Positions 42,921-52,400 of a DNA stretch of 64,000 nt are shown in pieces. The DNA comes from Candidatus Krumholzibacteriia bacterium (GTDB taxonomy: Bacteria; Krumholzibacteriota; Krumholzibacteriia; JAJRXK01). The position numbers were made by a program, and so were the translations under genes. How positions within the stretch are numbered: the first letter of the stretch is position 1; each line of letters begins with the position of its first letter. The stretch lies in assembly GCA_029932915.1 (NCBI GenBank), contig JAOZPE010000003.1:1-64000 (forward strand), given 5' to 3'. The notes under the pieces were generated by a model. The model saw nothing but the letters and a program-made list of their open reading frames with translations. It was not told the origin of the DNA and did not search any database.

Positions 42921-44923
42921 GGCAGCTCATCCTCCTTCTTCTTCCCACTCGCCTTGGCCGAGGATGTGAGCGCGCGGATCTTGTCGCGGACCCGTTCGGC
43001 GAAGACATAGTCCTCGTGATCCTCGAGCAGGCCCTCCCAGATCCGCCGCGCCTGCCCCGGCCGACCGGTGCGCAGCAGGAGATCGCCCTTCAGCTCCAGC
43101 GCAATCGGAACCTGTCGGCTCTCGGGGTCCTCGCTCAACAGCCGGTCGATGGATGCGATCGCCGCCTTCTCGTTTCCCTTGCCGAGATCGTCACGGGCCA
43201 GTTCCAGCAGCGCACGTGAGCGCAGCACCGTCGATTCGCTGCGGCTCATCGCCTCCAGTTCGGCCCGCAGGGAATCGTCGGCGGCGGTGATGCGGAAGTA
43301 GAGCGCGCGGCCGAAGTGGCGGAGACCCTCCTGGTCGTTCTTCCCCATGAGCTCCTCGGCCAGGACCAACGCGAGCTGGAGCGCATCGTTGGTGTAGTCG
43401 GCCGAAGGTGACTCGAAGGCCACTGCACTCAGGCGCTCCTTGGCCCGCTGGAAGTGGCCGCCCATGAGATCGAGCTGTCCGAGGTGGTAGTGGGCCCGGC
43501 CCTGGCCCTCCACGAAGTCCATGTCCTGACCCATCTTCTCGAAGAGGCTGCGCGCCCGGGTCGTGTCGCCCGCGGCCATCCAGGCCCGGCCGAGTTCCAT
43601 CCGTGCGGCATGGAGCTGCACCTTGCTCGCATTGGGATCGACCTGGATCCTCCGCAGCAGGGCGATGGCATCGTCCGGACGGTGAAGCTCATCGATGTAG
43701 GCCCCGCTCAGCCGCAAGAGGGAGGCGGTGACCCCCTGGTCGTGGGGGAAACGCCGGGCCATGTCCAGGATCGTCCGGCGAAATCCGTTCAATGCCTCCT
43801 CCTTCTCGGATCGAGGCAAGGCGTCGAAGCCCTCGCTCTCCAGCAGGGCGAGCCAGCTCTGGACGAGGGTCTCGTAGGCCTTCGCCTGCAGCGAGCGGCC
43901 GAGGCGGCCGTTGCGGAGGAGCCCGGTGAGGATGGTCTGGCTCAGGTACAGTTTCCGGCGCGTCATCTCCGCGCTGAGGTCGGGCAGACGGCTCTCGGCC
44001 ACGCAACTCCGCGCGGTCTGCAGGAGATCGGAGCTCATCGACGCATCGGCCATCAGCCGATCGATCGATGCGCGGGCCTCCTCCTCGTTGCCTTCCATCT
44101 GATCCAGCTCGGCGAGCAGGAGACGCAACTGGGGTACGTCGGGGTGTCCGGCGGCGGCCTCCTCCACCACCTTCACGACGGCCTCGGCCTGCTCGGGCCG
44201 ATCGGCGAGGAGATCGAGGATCCGCGAGCGCATCAGGGCCAGATTCATCGGATGGTCGACGATCACCCGTGTGAACTCCCCGGCCGCCTCGACCACCCGC
44301 CCTTCCTCCGCGTAGAGGACACCCAGTTGCTGGGCGAAGACACCGGGATCCCCGCTGCGGGAACGGGCCTGCAGGAGGACCTCGATGGCCGCGGCGTTCT
44401 CGTCGTGCCGCCTCAGGATGGAAGCCACCATGCGCGCATAGGATTCCTCATCGGGATGGGAGTCGACGATGGCCTGCAACTGGGCCATGGCCTCGTCCCG
44501 CCGGCCCCGCTCGAAACGGGCCTCGGCGAGCAGGCGGCGCAGGGCGACGGTGTCCGATCCGGAAGCGTTCTGCAGCTGCCGGGTGATCAGCGCATCGAGT
44601 TCCTCGAAGCGGCCCATGTCCCGGTACAGCCGGGCCAGACGCCACACCACCCGCGAATCGTCTCCGCCCTCGGCGATCCACGCCTCCAGGAGGGCGCCGG
44701 CGCGCGCATCCTGTCCGAGAATCACCCACTGCTCGGCCTGCTGCAGCACCTGCTCGGCCGTCTTCGATCCACCGTCGGCCACCGGGGCGGACGGAGTCTC
44801 CGGCGCCGCGGGCTCGGGTGTCCTGCCCTCGGCCCCGGCCGGGGCGGGCCATCCCCCCACCGCCGCGATCAGGACCGATCCCATCAGGAGAACGGCGACC
44901 AGGATTCCATGCCTTCGACTCAA
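42917..44923 (-). CDS. exported TPR-repeat protein
   Basis: A 668-residue protein, probably periplasmic, acting as a scaffold. From the TTG at 44923 it has a basic start (LSRRHG), a hydrophobic segment GILVAVLLMGSVLIAAV and a likely signal-peptidase site at PAGAEG. A Pro/Ala-rich linker and about 600 residues of helical TPR-like repeats follow (for example LARLYRDMGRFEELDALITRQL and LGQLDLMGGHFQRAKERL). The C-terminus is Lys/Glu-rich. The TTG overlaps the DUF4175 stop as TTGA and has AAGGA 4 bases upstream; the track start is 32 codons earlier in that gene. Its stop is coupled to the 430-residue protein. Confidence 0.82.
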   Translation of the reverse strand: MSRRHGILVAVLLMGSVLIAAVGGWPAPAGAEGRTPEPAAPETPSAPVADGGSKTAEQVLQQAEQWVILGQDARAGALLEAWIAEGGDDSRVVWRLARLYRDMGRFEELDALITRQLQNASGSDTVALRRLLAEARFERGRRDEAMAQLQAIVDSHPDEESYARMVASILRRHDENAAAIEVLLQARSRSGDPGVFAQQLGVLYAEEGRVVEAAGEFTRVIVDHPMNLALMRSRILDLLADRPEQAEAVVKVVEEAAAGHPDVPQLRLLLAELDQMEGNEEEARASIDRLMADASMSSDLLQTARSCVAESRLPDLSAEMTRRKLYLSQTILTGLLRNGRLGRSLQAKAYETLVQSWLALLESEGFDALPRSEKEEALNGFRRTILDMARRFPHDQGVTASLLRLSGAYIDELHRPDDAIALLRRIQVDPNASKVQLHAARMELGRAWMAAGDTTRARSLFEKMGQDMDFVEGQGRAHYHLGQLDLMGGHFQRAKERLSAVAFESPSADYTNDALQLALVLAEELMGKNDQEGLRHFGRALYFRITAADDSLRAELEAMSRSESTVLRSRALLELARDDLGKGNEKAAIASIDRLLSEDPESRQVPIALELKGDLLLRTGRPGQARRIWEGLLEDHEDYVFAERVRDKIRALTSSAKASGKKKEDELP

Positions 44924-47900
44924 GGTGTCCTTCCCTCCCCCAACTCTCCCTGGATGCGGCGGAAGTAGCGGCGCACCTCGTCCTGGTACTCGCGGGGAGC
45001 CCGCCCGGGGGCGCGCCACCGGCGAATCTGCTGGTCGGCGGAGAGCTCGTCGGCCGCCCCCGTACTTCCCTCCTGCCCGCCGAAGAGCCGGCGGCCCGTC
45101 TTCGACTCGCGACGACGCGCGTAGTCGCGTTCACGGACGGACTTCTCCGCGTCGAGCAGGCGGGAGAGGATGCGATCCTGCAGACGCCGGGTCTCGGGCG
45201 TGATGCGACCGTCGTCGAGCATCTCCTCCTCCCGCCTCATGTCCTCCCCCAGACGCTGGAGATCGCCCAGCACCTTGCGCTGGTCCTCGAGCGAGCGGCG
45301 GAACTCCTCCAACTGCCGTCGGATCTGCTCCTGCATCGCCTTCAGTTGGGCGAGCTGACGGCGCTCCTCTCCACTCAGTCCGGCCTGCGACCTGCGCTGC
45401 AACTCCTCGGTCATCGAGTTCAAACGGGACTGTTGCTCGACCATCTGCTGCATCTGCTGCGAGGCGCTGCCCCCTCCACTGCCCTCTCCCTGCTGCTGTG
45501 CGGTGGTCAAGAGCCCGATGACCACCTGGTTCATCATGCCCATCGAGGTCTCGGCCTCCGTGCGCGCCCGCTTGGGCCGGGCGGCCTCCATCCTCCGGAC
45601 CGTGGTCTCCATCGCCTCGACGAGTTCGCGCAGACTCTCCAGGAGTCTCTCGCCGACGAAGAAATTCTGCGAGGCCAGGCGGGCCAGATCGTCCGACAGG
45701 CGTCGGGTGCTTCGGGTGAGGTGGAACTGACGCCGGGTCAACGGGGTCAGGCGTTGATCGTTGACCCCCGTGTCGAGGGCATGAACGATCGCCTCCTCCT
45801 CGAAGCTGATCTGCAGGAGGTCGTAGGCGGTCTTCTGGAGGGTGTCGACCGCGAACTTCATGCTGGCCTGGGTCATCCCCTTCTGCCCTTTGGCCAGGAC
45901 CTGGTAGAGCGAGATGAGTTGCTTCATCGCCTCGTCCATCGACTTCCTGGTTTCCTCCCACTGCTCCTCGCTCATGCGGCGGCGCGCCTCCTCCATCGAC
46001 TGTGAGGACGAGCCCCCGTTCTCCATCTGCCGCAGGGCCTCCTCCAGCGCCTTGCGCATCTCCTCGGCCGAGGCGTCCGGCATCTCCTGCGATTCCATCT
46101 GCTCCTTGAGTTCATCGAGCCGCTGGCGGAGTTTCTTCTCCAGTTCCTCCGTCCGCCGTGCCAGCTCCTCCTGGAGACGGGCCAGCTCCTCCTCGCTCAT
46201 CTGGGAGTGCTCGTCGCCCGCCTTCTCCTTCGCGCCATTCCTCCGTCCACTTCCGGTCGAATCAGCCGGGGCTTCGAGCTTCCTGGCTTCCTTGCCGCCC
46301 TCGTCCATCTCCGACGAGGGTTTCGATGCCGACTCACTCTTCGGGAGTCTGTCCTGCAGTTCCTGCTGGCGGGCGAGGTACTCGCGGGCCTCCTCCACCA
46401 GATCGCTCATCGCCTTCTCCCGTTCGAGCTGACGCAACAGCGACAGGGTGCGGTCCAGCCGGCGGTTCATTTCCTCCTGATCCCCGGTGGCCTCCTCCAT
46501 CGCCCGGCGCAGCTCGTCGGGTGAGAGCTGTCCCATCGCCTCGTCCATGGCCTTCAGATAGGACTGCAGACTCTCGTCCTGCAGGCTCTCCAGCAGTTCC
46601 TGGACGGTCTCCATCTTCTCCAGCAGGGCCATCTCCCCCGAGTTGTTGCGCTGGAATTCCTCGAGCTGCGCCTGCATGCGTTCGGCCGACCGGCGGGCCT
46701 GGCGTCTCAGCTCCTCCTGATCCTTCAGCAGCTCCTCGATCTCCTGACGGCGGGCCCAGTCCGGTTCGGGGTTCTTCATCAACTCGCGGCGCAGGCGCTC
46801 GAGGTCGCTCTGCAGCTCTTCTCCCTTGTGGAGCATCTCCCCCAGTTCGTCGCGCTGCAGCGTCGACCGTTCGCGCTGTTCATGGAGCACCTCGGCGATG
46901 GTGGGCAGGCGAAGGGTGTGCACCCGGCTGCGGCCCCGTTGACCGCCGCCCGGTTTGTCGTCGACCGCCTCGAGACAGTAGCTCAGTGCATCGCCGGGAA
47001 AGAGTTCGAGCTCGCCGAGTCTCCACTCGAAGGACAGAGCGAGTTCGCGGCGGCCGGCATCCACCTGAAGCCGTCCGATCGAACTGTCCGGCGCGGCGGG
47101 GCCGCCCCCCTTCACCAGGTTCATCCGTTTCCATCGCCGGGCGTCGCTGCGCCGCCAGAGCAGATCGATCCTCCGCAGACCCACATCGTCCATCGCCACC
47201 CCTTCGATCCCCACCCGCAACTGGCGGTCGAGGGTGAGATCGAGCTGCGGGCGGGTGATCTTCACCGTGGGAAGCTCGTCGGGCACCGCCACCACGTGAT
47301 AGACCGCGGCGCCTTCGCTCTCACCTCCCTGCCGGTCGACGAGCAGCAGGGAGAAATCCAGGTCGTCCAGCACGGTGAGGGTGTCGGCGAAGCTGGGGCC
47401 GTCCACCGCCAGCTCGACGGGATCGGCCGGCGGGCTGATCCGTCGCGCATGCCGAAGGGGCGTGCTGGCCTCGCCGCGGAGGAAGAGACGGCTGCCCGCA
47501 AGCACCTCCACCGTCGGCGCCAGCGGTTTCCACGGCTGCGGAGGATGTCCGGTGTAGGCGGGCGGAACGACACGGAGCTCCACCGTGCGGATCACCGGAC
47601 GTTCGCGGACCACGACCCGATACACCGGGGTGAGGAGCTCGCCCTTGCGGAAACGATAGCGGAAGGGATCGCTCGCCTGCGGGATGACGCCCTCCCAGCT
47701 CAGATAGGGGGCGTGGAGGCGGTCCAGGGTGCGCAGGGTGGTGTCCATCTGCTGCCAGTAGTCGCCGGTCCAGGAGACCTCCAGGCGGACCGCCGGGTCG
47801 CCCCCGATGAGATCGCGTGCACGCAGACGCACCACACTGCCCACCGGCACGGAGAGATCACCGTCGAGGGCGTAGAGTCCGGTGGTCGGTGCCGTCCGCT

Positions 47901-48489
47901 TCAGGCGGGACGGATGGCTCAGGGCTTCCAGGGTGGCATCGATCCGCCGGGGCGCGGTCAGCCCGAGAACCAGCCAGACCGTGATCGCCAGCACCGCCAG
48001 GGTGAAATGGGAGAACAGGCGAGGCAGCGGGATGCGCGCGGCCAGGGGACGCGCCTCGACGCTGCGGCGCGCGCGCCGCAGGACCTCCTCGACGAGTTCC
48101 TCGGACACCCCACCCGCCACCGGGGCCTCTTCTCCCGAACCGGTGAACTCGACGGCCGCCACCAGCAGGTTGTCCAGGCTCTCGTGCCGCTCCACCACGA
48201 GACTGAAGTCCCGCAGACCCCGAAGCCTCGACAGGGGCAACACGGCCTCGACCACCACGATCCACAGTGCGGCACCCACGAGCGCCACCTGGAAGATCCG
48301 CGCCGCCAGCGGACCCACCTGCGGCCAGCCGTCCACCGAGAGGACCGCCCCCAGGGCCAGCAGACCCGTCGCGGCGATCACTGCGACTGCGGCGTTGGCG
48401 ACGATGCGCAGACGCAGACCCCGCAGTTCCCGCTCGAGCCGGCGGCGCAGGACGGCGGCGTCGGGATTCACACGGGGAGGGGTCTTCAT
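44920..48489 (-). CDS. DUF4175-type large membrane protein
   Basis: A 1189-residue envelope protein of unknown function. Two hydrophobic helices lie near residues 28-55 and 62-85, and a third near 160-180. Then comes a beta-rich region of about 350 residues with repeated Ig-like features (for example VRVVPPAYTGHPPQPWKPLAPTVEVLAGSRL). From about 520 to the end it is long, Gln/Glu/Arg-rich and strongly coiled-coil in character (such as EELARRTEELEKKLRQRLDELKEQM). The layout matches DUF4175 proteins of Gemmatimonadetes, Bacteroidetes and related groups. The cytoplasmic or periplasmic side of the coiled coil cannot be told from sequence. It is coupled downstream to the TPR gene. Confidence 0.82.
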   Translation of the reverse strand: MKTPPRVNPDAAVLRRRLERELRGLRLRIVANAAVAVIAATGLLALGAVLSVDGWPQVGPLAARIFQVALVGAALWIVVVEAVLPLSRLRGLRDFSLVVERHESLDNLLVAAVEFTGSGEEAPVAGGVSEELVEEVLRRARRSVEARPLAARIPLPRLFSHFTLAVLAITVWLVLGLTAPRRIDATLEALSHPSRLKRTAPTTGLYALDGDLSVPVGSVVRLRARDLIGGDPAVRLEVSWTGDYWQQMDTTLRTLDRLHAPYLSWEGVIPQASDPFRYRFRKGELLTPVYRVVVRERPVIRTVELRVVPPAYTGHPPQPWKPLAPTVEVLAGSRLFLRGEASTPLRHARRISPPADPVELAVDGPSFADTLTVLDDLDFSLLLVDRQGGESEGAAVYHVVAVPDELPTVKITRPQLDLTLDRQLRVGIEGVAMDDVGLRRIDLLWRRSDARRWKRMNLVKGGGPAAPDSSIGRLQVDAGRRELALSFEWRLGELELFPGDALSYCLEAVDDKPGGGQRGRSRVHTLRLPTIAEVLHEQRERSTLQRDELGEMLHKGEELQSDLERLRRELMKNPEPDWARRQEIEELLKDQEELRRQARRSAERMQAQLEEFQRNNSGEMALLEKMETVQELLESLQDESLQSYLKAMDEAMGQLSPDELRRAMEEATGDQEEMNRRLDRTLSLLRQLEREKAMSDLVEEAREYLARQQELQDRLPKSESASKPSSEMDEGGKEARKLEAPADSTGSGRRNGAKEKAGDEHSQMSEEELARLQEELARRTEELEKKLRQRLDELKEQMESQEMPDASAEEMRKALEEALRQMENGGSSSQSMEEARRRMSEEQWEETRKSMDEAMKQLISLYQVLAKGQKGMTQASMKFAVDTLQKTAYDLLQISFEEEAIVHALDTGVNDQRLTPLTRRQFHLTRSTRRLSDDLARLASQNFFVGERLLESLRELVEAMETTVRRMEAARPKRARTEAETSMGMMNQVVIGLLTTAQQQGEGSGGGSASQQMQQMVEQQSRLNSMTEELQRRSQAGLSGEERRQLAQLKAMQEQIRRQLEEFRRSLEDQRKVLGDLQRLGEDMRREEEMLDDGRITPETRRLQDRILSRLLDAEKSVRERDYARRRESKTGRRLFGGQEGSTGAADELSADQQIRRWRAPGRAPREYQDEVRRYFRRIQGELGEGRTP

Positions 48490-48537
48490 GACGATCGTGT
48501 CCTCACAAGATGATCACAGGTGCCGCCGAAGCGACGA

Positions 48538-49287
48538 TCAGGGTTGGGTCAGGGCCCAGATGCACACGTTGATGCCCATCTGCATCGCCGCCTCGCGTAC
48601 CTGCGGAGGATCGCCGTGCACCTGCGGATCCTCCAGCCCGTCTCCGATGTCGCTGCTCCACGAATAGAAGATGGCCATGCGTCCGTCGAGGAAGAGAGCG
48701 AAGCCCTGGGCGGGGTCGCCGTCGTGTTCGTGCACCTTGGGCAGCCCGGGAAGATCATACCAGCTGCGGTAGATCGGATGGTCGCTGCCGAGGGGAACGA
48801 GCTGTCGATCCGGATACAGACGCGACACCATCGCGCGGAAGGAGGTGTCGAAGCCGTAGTTGTCGTCCACCCAGAGGAAGCCGCCCGCCTCGAGATAGCG
48901 CCGCAGACGGGCCAGGTCCTCCTCGGAGAGATCGATCACCCCGTGGCCGGTCGCGTAGAGGAAGGGGTGGGCATAGAGCTCCTCGCTGTCGAGGGTGACC
49001 ACCACGTCGTGTTCGGCGCAGGGAATGCCGCACCGGCGTTGGAGCTGGGCCAGCAGATTGGGCAGGGAACTGGGGTCGCCGTACCAGTCGCCCCCGCCGG
49101 GATAGCGCAGGCGGGCGATGGTGAATACGCCCTGGCCGGCCGGGGCGGAGGAGACGGACGGTCCGGCCCACGAAGAGCCCACCGCACCCACCGTCAGCAC
49201 CACGGCCAGCAGGGCGGCCATCACCGGCCGGGGCCGGGCGCCCAGTCGGCGCCACCCGCTCCACCGAGGACTCTCCACCGTCGACAT
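48538..49287 (-). CDS. DUF4159 domain exported protein
   Basis: A 249-residue protein with a signal peptide (hydrophobic core VMAALLAVVLTVGAVGSSWA). The DUF4159 domain (about 50-245) starts FTIARLRYPGGGDWYGDPSSLPNLL and includes VVTLDSEELYAHPFLYATGHGVIDLSEEDLARLRRYLEAGGFLWVDDNYG. This resembles a degenerate ThuA/glutamine-amidotransferase fold. DUF4159 proteins usually occur in MoxR/DUF58/von Willebrand clusters; those partners are not visible here. It starts 173 bases beyond the stop of the large kinase and is followed 48 bases later by the DUF4175 gene. Function unknown. Confidence 0.86.
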   Translation of the reverse strand: MSTVESPRWSGWRRLGARPRPVMAALLAVVLTVGAVGSSWAGPSVSSAPAGQGVFTIARLRYPGGGDWYGDPSSLPNLLAQLQRRCGIPCAEHDVVVTLDSEELYAHPFLYATGHGVIDLSEEDLARLRRYLEAGGFLWVDDNYGFDTSFRAMVSRLYPDRQLVPLGSDHPIYRSWYDLPGLPKVHEHDGDPAQGFALFLDGRMAIFYSWSSDIGDGLEDPQVHGDPPQVREAAMQMGINVCIWALTQP

Positions 49288-49420
49288 GCGCTCGGTCTCC
49301 TTCGTGCCGTTCGTGCCGCCGCCCCCAGGGCAGCGTCCGATCCTCGGCCACCGCCCGGGGCGTCTGCTTCGTCCATACCCTTACGAAGAACTTCCGGTTC
49401 CGGCCAATCCTCCCTGCCGG

Positions 49421-49432
49421 GGTCCTCGGACC
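49421..49432 (-). terminator. possible terminator of the large kinase gene
   Basis: GGTCC/GGACC with a 2-base centre, extended by flanking CCGG on both sides, starts about 28 bases after the kinase stop. No T-run follows. Confidence 0.35.
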
Positions 49433-49460
49433 GGAAGGGGATGCGGCAGGATGCACACCC

Positions 49461-52400
49461 TCACGCGTGCTGCAGGGGAAGGCTCACCGTGGCCACGGCG
49501 CCGCGCCGGTCCTCCCGATTGGCCAGTTGGATCCGCCCGCCCATCTTCTCGGTGAGATTCCGGCAGATGATCAGCCCCAGGCCCGTCCCGTAGCTCTTGG
49601 TGGAGAAATAGGCCTCGAAGAGATGCTCCTCCACTTCCGGAGCGATGCCCGGACCCTCGTCGAGGACCCTCAGGACGACCCGGTCGCCCTCGCGCCGGGC
49701 CTCGACCTGCACCGTGCCCTTCTCCCCCATGGCCTGCCGGGCATTGGCCACCAGGTTCGTCAGCACCTTCATCATGGCCTCGCGGTTGACCAGCACGTGC
49801 AGCCCTTCGCCCCCGCTCACCTGCAGGGTCTCCCCCTCCTGGAGGGTGGGATAGAGCAGACGCAATTCCTCGAACAGCGAGCGGACCTCCACCACCTCCA
49901 GCGAAGGGGGCTCGGTCCTTCCGAGCAGACTGAACTCCGAGGCGATCTCCCGCAGACGTTCCACCTGCCGTTCGATCTGGCGGGTGTTCTCGTCGACGAT
50001 CTCCTCCATCCGGGGATGACCGTCCCGGCACGCCTGGCGCACCATCTGGGCCGCCAGTTGGATGGGCGTCAGCGGATTCTTCACCTCGTGGGCGACCTGG
50101 CGCGCCATCTCCGCGTAGAGGGCGAGCCGGCGGCTCGACAGCAGTTCGGTGACGTCGTCGAAGAGGACGAGCCAACCGGCATCGCCTTCCTCCAGTTGGA
50201 TCGGTGAGAGCACGGCGCGCAGGGTCCGCGGTCCCTCCTCGCTCTCCAGGACGATCTCGGTGGCCTGGACCTCGATCTTCCGCTCGCCCTCGCGCACCCG
50301 CTCGAGCAGACGCTGCAGCGCCTCGTCGCCGAGACCGCGGGCCGCCCGGTTGGCCTCGACCAGTTCGAAGTCGCCGTCGAGGATGAGCACGCCGGCGCTG
50401 AGACCGGCCAGCATGGTCTCCAGGAAGGAGCGGCGGGCCGCCAACGCGCGCTGGCCGCTCTGGAGCTGCTGGGTCATCCGGTTGAAGGAATGGGTGAGCT
50501 GACCGATCTCGTCGTCGCCCTTCTCGGGCAGGCGGACGGAGAAGTCGCCGGCTCCGACCCGCTCGGTGGCGCCGAGCAACACCAGGATGGGATTGACGGT
50601 GCGCGCGGCCACCACCAGGCCCACCACCGTGGCCAACAGGAAGGCCAGCGAGGACAGGCCGAAGAGGAAGAGATAGCTGCGGCGCTGCTCGAGGGCGGCG
50701 ACCGTGGCCTGGGTGAAGAGCCGGGCGGCCAGCACGCCGCGCCGCGGATCGCGCGGCCCGGGCAATCGCACGTAGCCGCGGGCCACCACCAGGCCGGCAT
50801 CGGGTTCGGTGGTGAGGTAGCGGGGGCTGCCTCCCACCCGGAGGATCCTCTCGGCGTCCGCGGGCAGGACCGGCACCACCAGGCCGGCCTTGAGCAGATC
50901 GTCCCGGCTGCTCACCACCGCCCACGGTCCGTCGAAGAGGGTGAGGTCGGCGCCCACCGTGCGGGCGAGCCGCCGGAGGTCCTCGTCCTGCAGACGCCGC
51001 CGCAGATAGACCCAGTAGTGGTGGTGATCGGACGCGCTCTTGTCGAACAGGCGGCCGAGGTACCAGCCCCGCTCGTCGTCCTCCAGCAGGAGGATCGCTC
51101 CCCGCAGCTGGTGGAGGAGACGGGCGGCCGAGGGCGGCGAGAGCTCCCGCCCGCTCTCGTCGTGGACCAGGCGTCCCAGCTCGTCGAAGACCATGAGTTG
51201 ATCGCGTTCCATCAACGGGGGAACCGCCTGCCGGCGGGCCGGGTCACCGTCGACCAGGCCTTCCAGGGGGTCGACCTCCAGGCGCGCGCGCACCGCGTCC
51301 TCCAGACCATCGGCCAGCAGCCGGAACGCGGTGTCCAGGCGGCGGGCCACCTCCTCGCGGTTCGAGCGACGGAGGTTGGCCTCCGCCCGGCGGCTCTGGA
51401 AGACCCCGAAGACGATCACCGGCAGCAGGACCAGGATCACGATGGCGCCCAGCAGGCGTTCCTGGTATCCCAGGCGCCCCAACGCCTGGGGCCAGCGGAG
51501 CGAACCCCCGCGCAGCGCGACCGCGGCGAGCAGGAACAGCAGGATCACCGCGCCGGCGAGCAGGTACAGGGCGACCAGCCGTGCGCTGTCCAGCAGGCGC
51601 TCGTTCAGGGTGGGCAGGGCGAAGGCGACCGCGAGCCGTTCTCCCCGCTCGCTCACCACCCGCGCCCGGTAGGGGTGCCCTCCCCGGCGGATGGAGGTCC
51701 AGCTTCCATCGGCCGGCAGTTGCGAGCGCAGCAGCCCCACCAGCACCGGCTCGGTGGCCGCCACCACGCGGTCGCCGTCCCAGCGGCCGAGGATGACCGG
51801 ATGCTCGAATTCGCGACGGGGGGAGAGGAAGTCACCGCCGGCGGCGAAACCCAGGGCCAGGGGTCCCCCGCTCGGGCTGAGGTCGACCGGAGTGGCCGGA
51901 TCGACGGTGCCGTACGGCAGATCCACCCGTACCCAGCTCAGGTCGCCGTCGGGAAACATCTGACCGGTGTCCAGCCAGCCGCGGTAGACGAGGAAGGTGC
52001 CCTCGGCACTGCGGATGCGGACACTCTGCACCCCGTACAGGCCCGATTCGATGGGCGTGGTGGCGGGTGGAAGCGCGGGGCGGGGCGGGTAGGGCAGACC
52101 GAGATCGAAGTCGCTGAGCACGTGCCCGGCCGCGTCGAAGAGCACGATCTGCGAGCCGTATCCCAGCGCGCTCAATCCGCTGGAGGCCGCCCACAGTTCG
52201 AAGGCCGCGTTGCTGCGGTCGGCTCCCTTCACCGCGAGACCCCGCAGCCGTGAGGGATCCTCGGCCAGCTCGCGCAGGAACTCCTCCACCAGCACGCGGC
52301 GCCAGTTGTCGCGGGGATGCAGGCGGTCCAATGCCCGTTCGGTGGCCACCTCCTCCTTGAGCTGGCGATAGACCCCCCTCAAGCCCTCGGTCTGCGCCCA

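Noticed and set aside
49288-49460. Possible promoter TTGGCC-18-TAAGGG upstream of the DUF4159 gene
   Set aside because: The -10 match is poor and the gap also holds the kinase terminator candidate, so the call was not strong enough to list.
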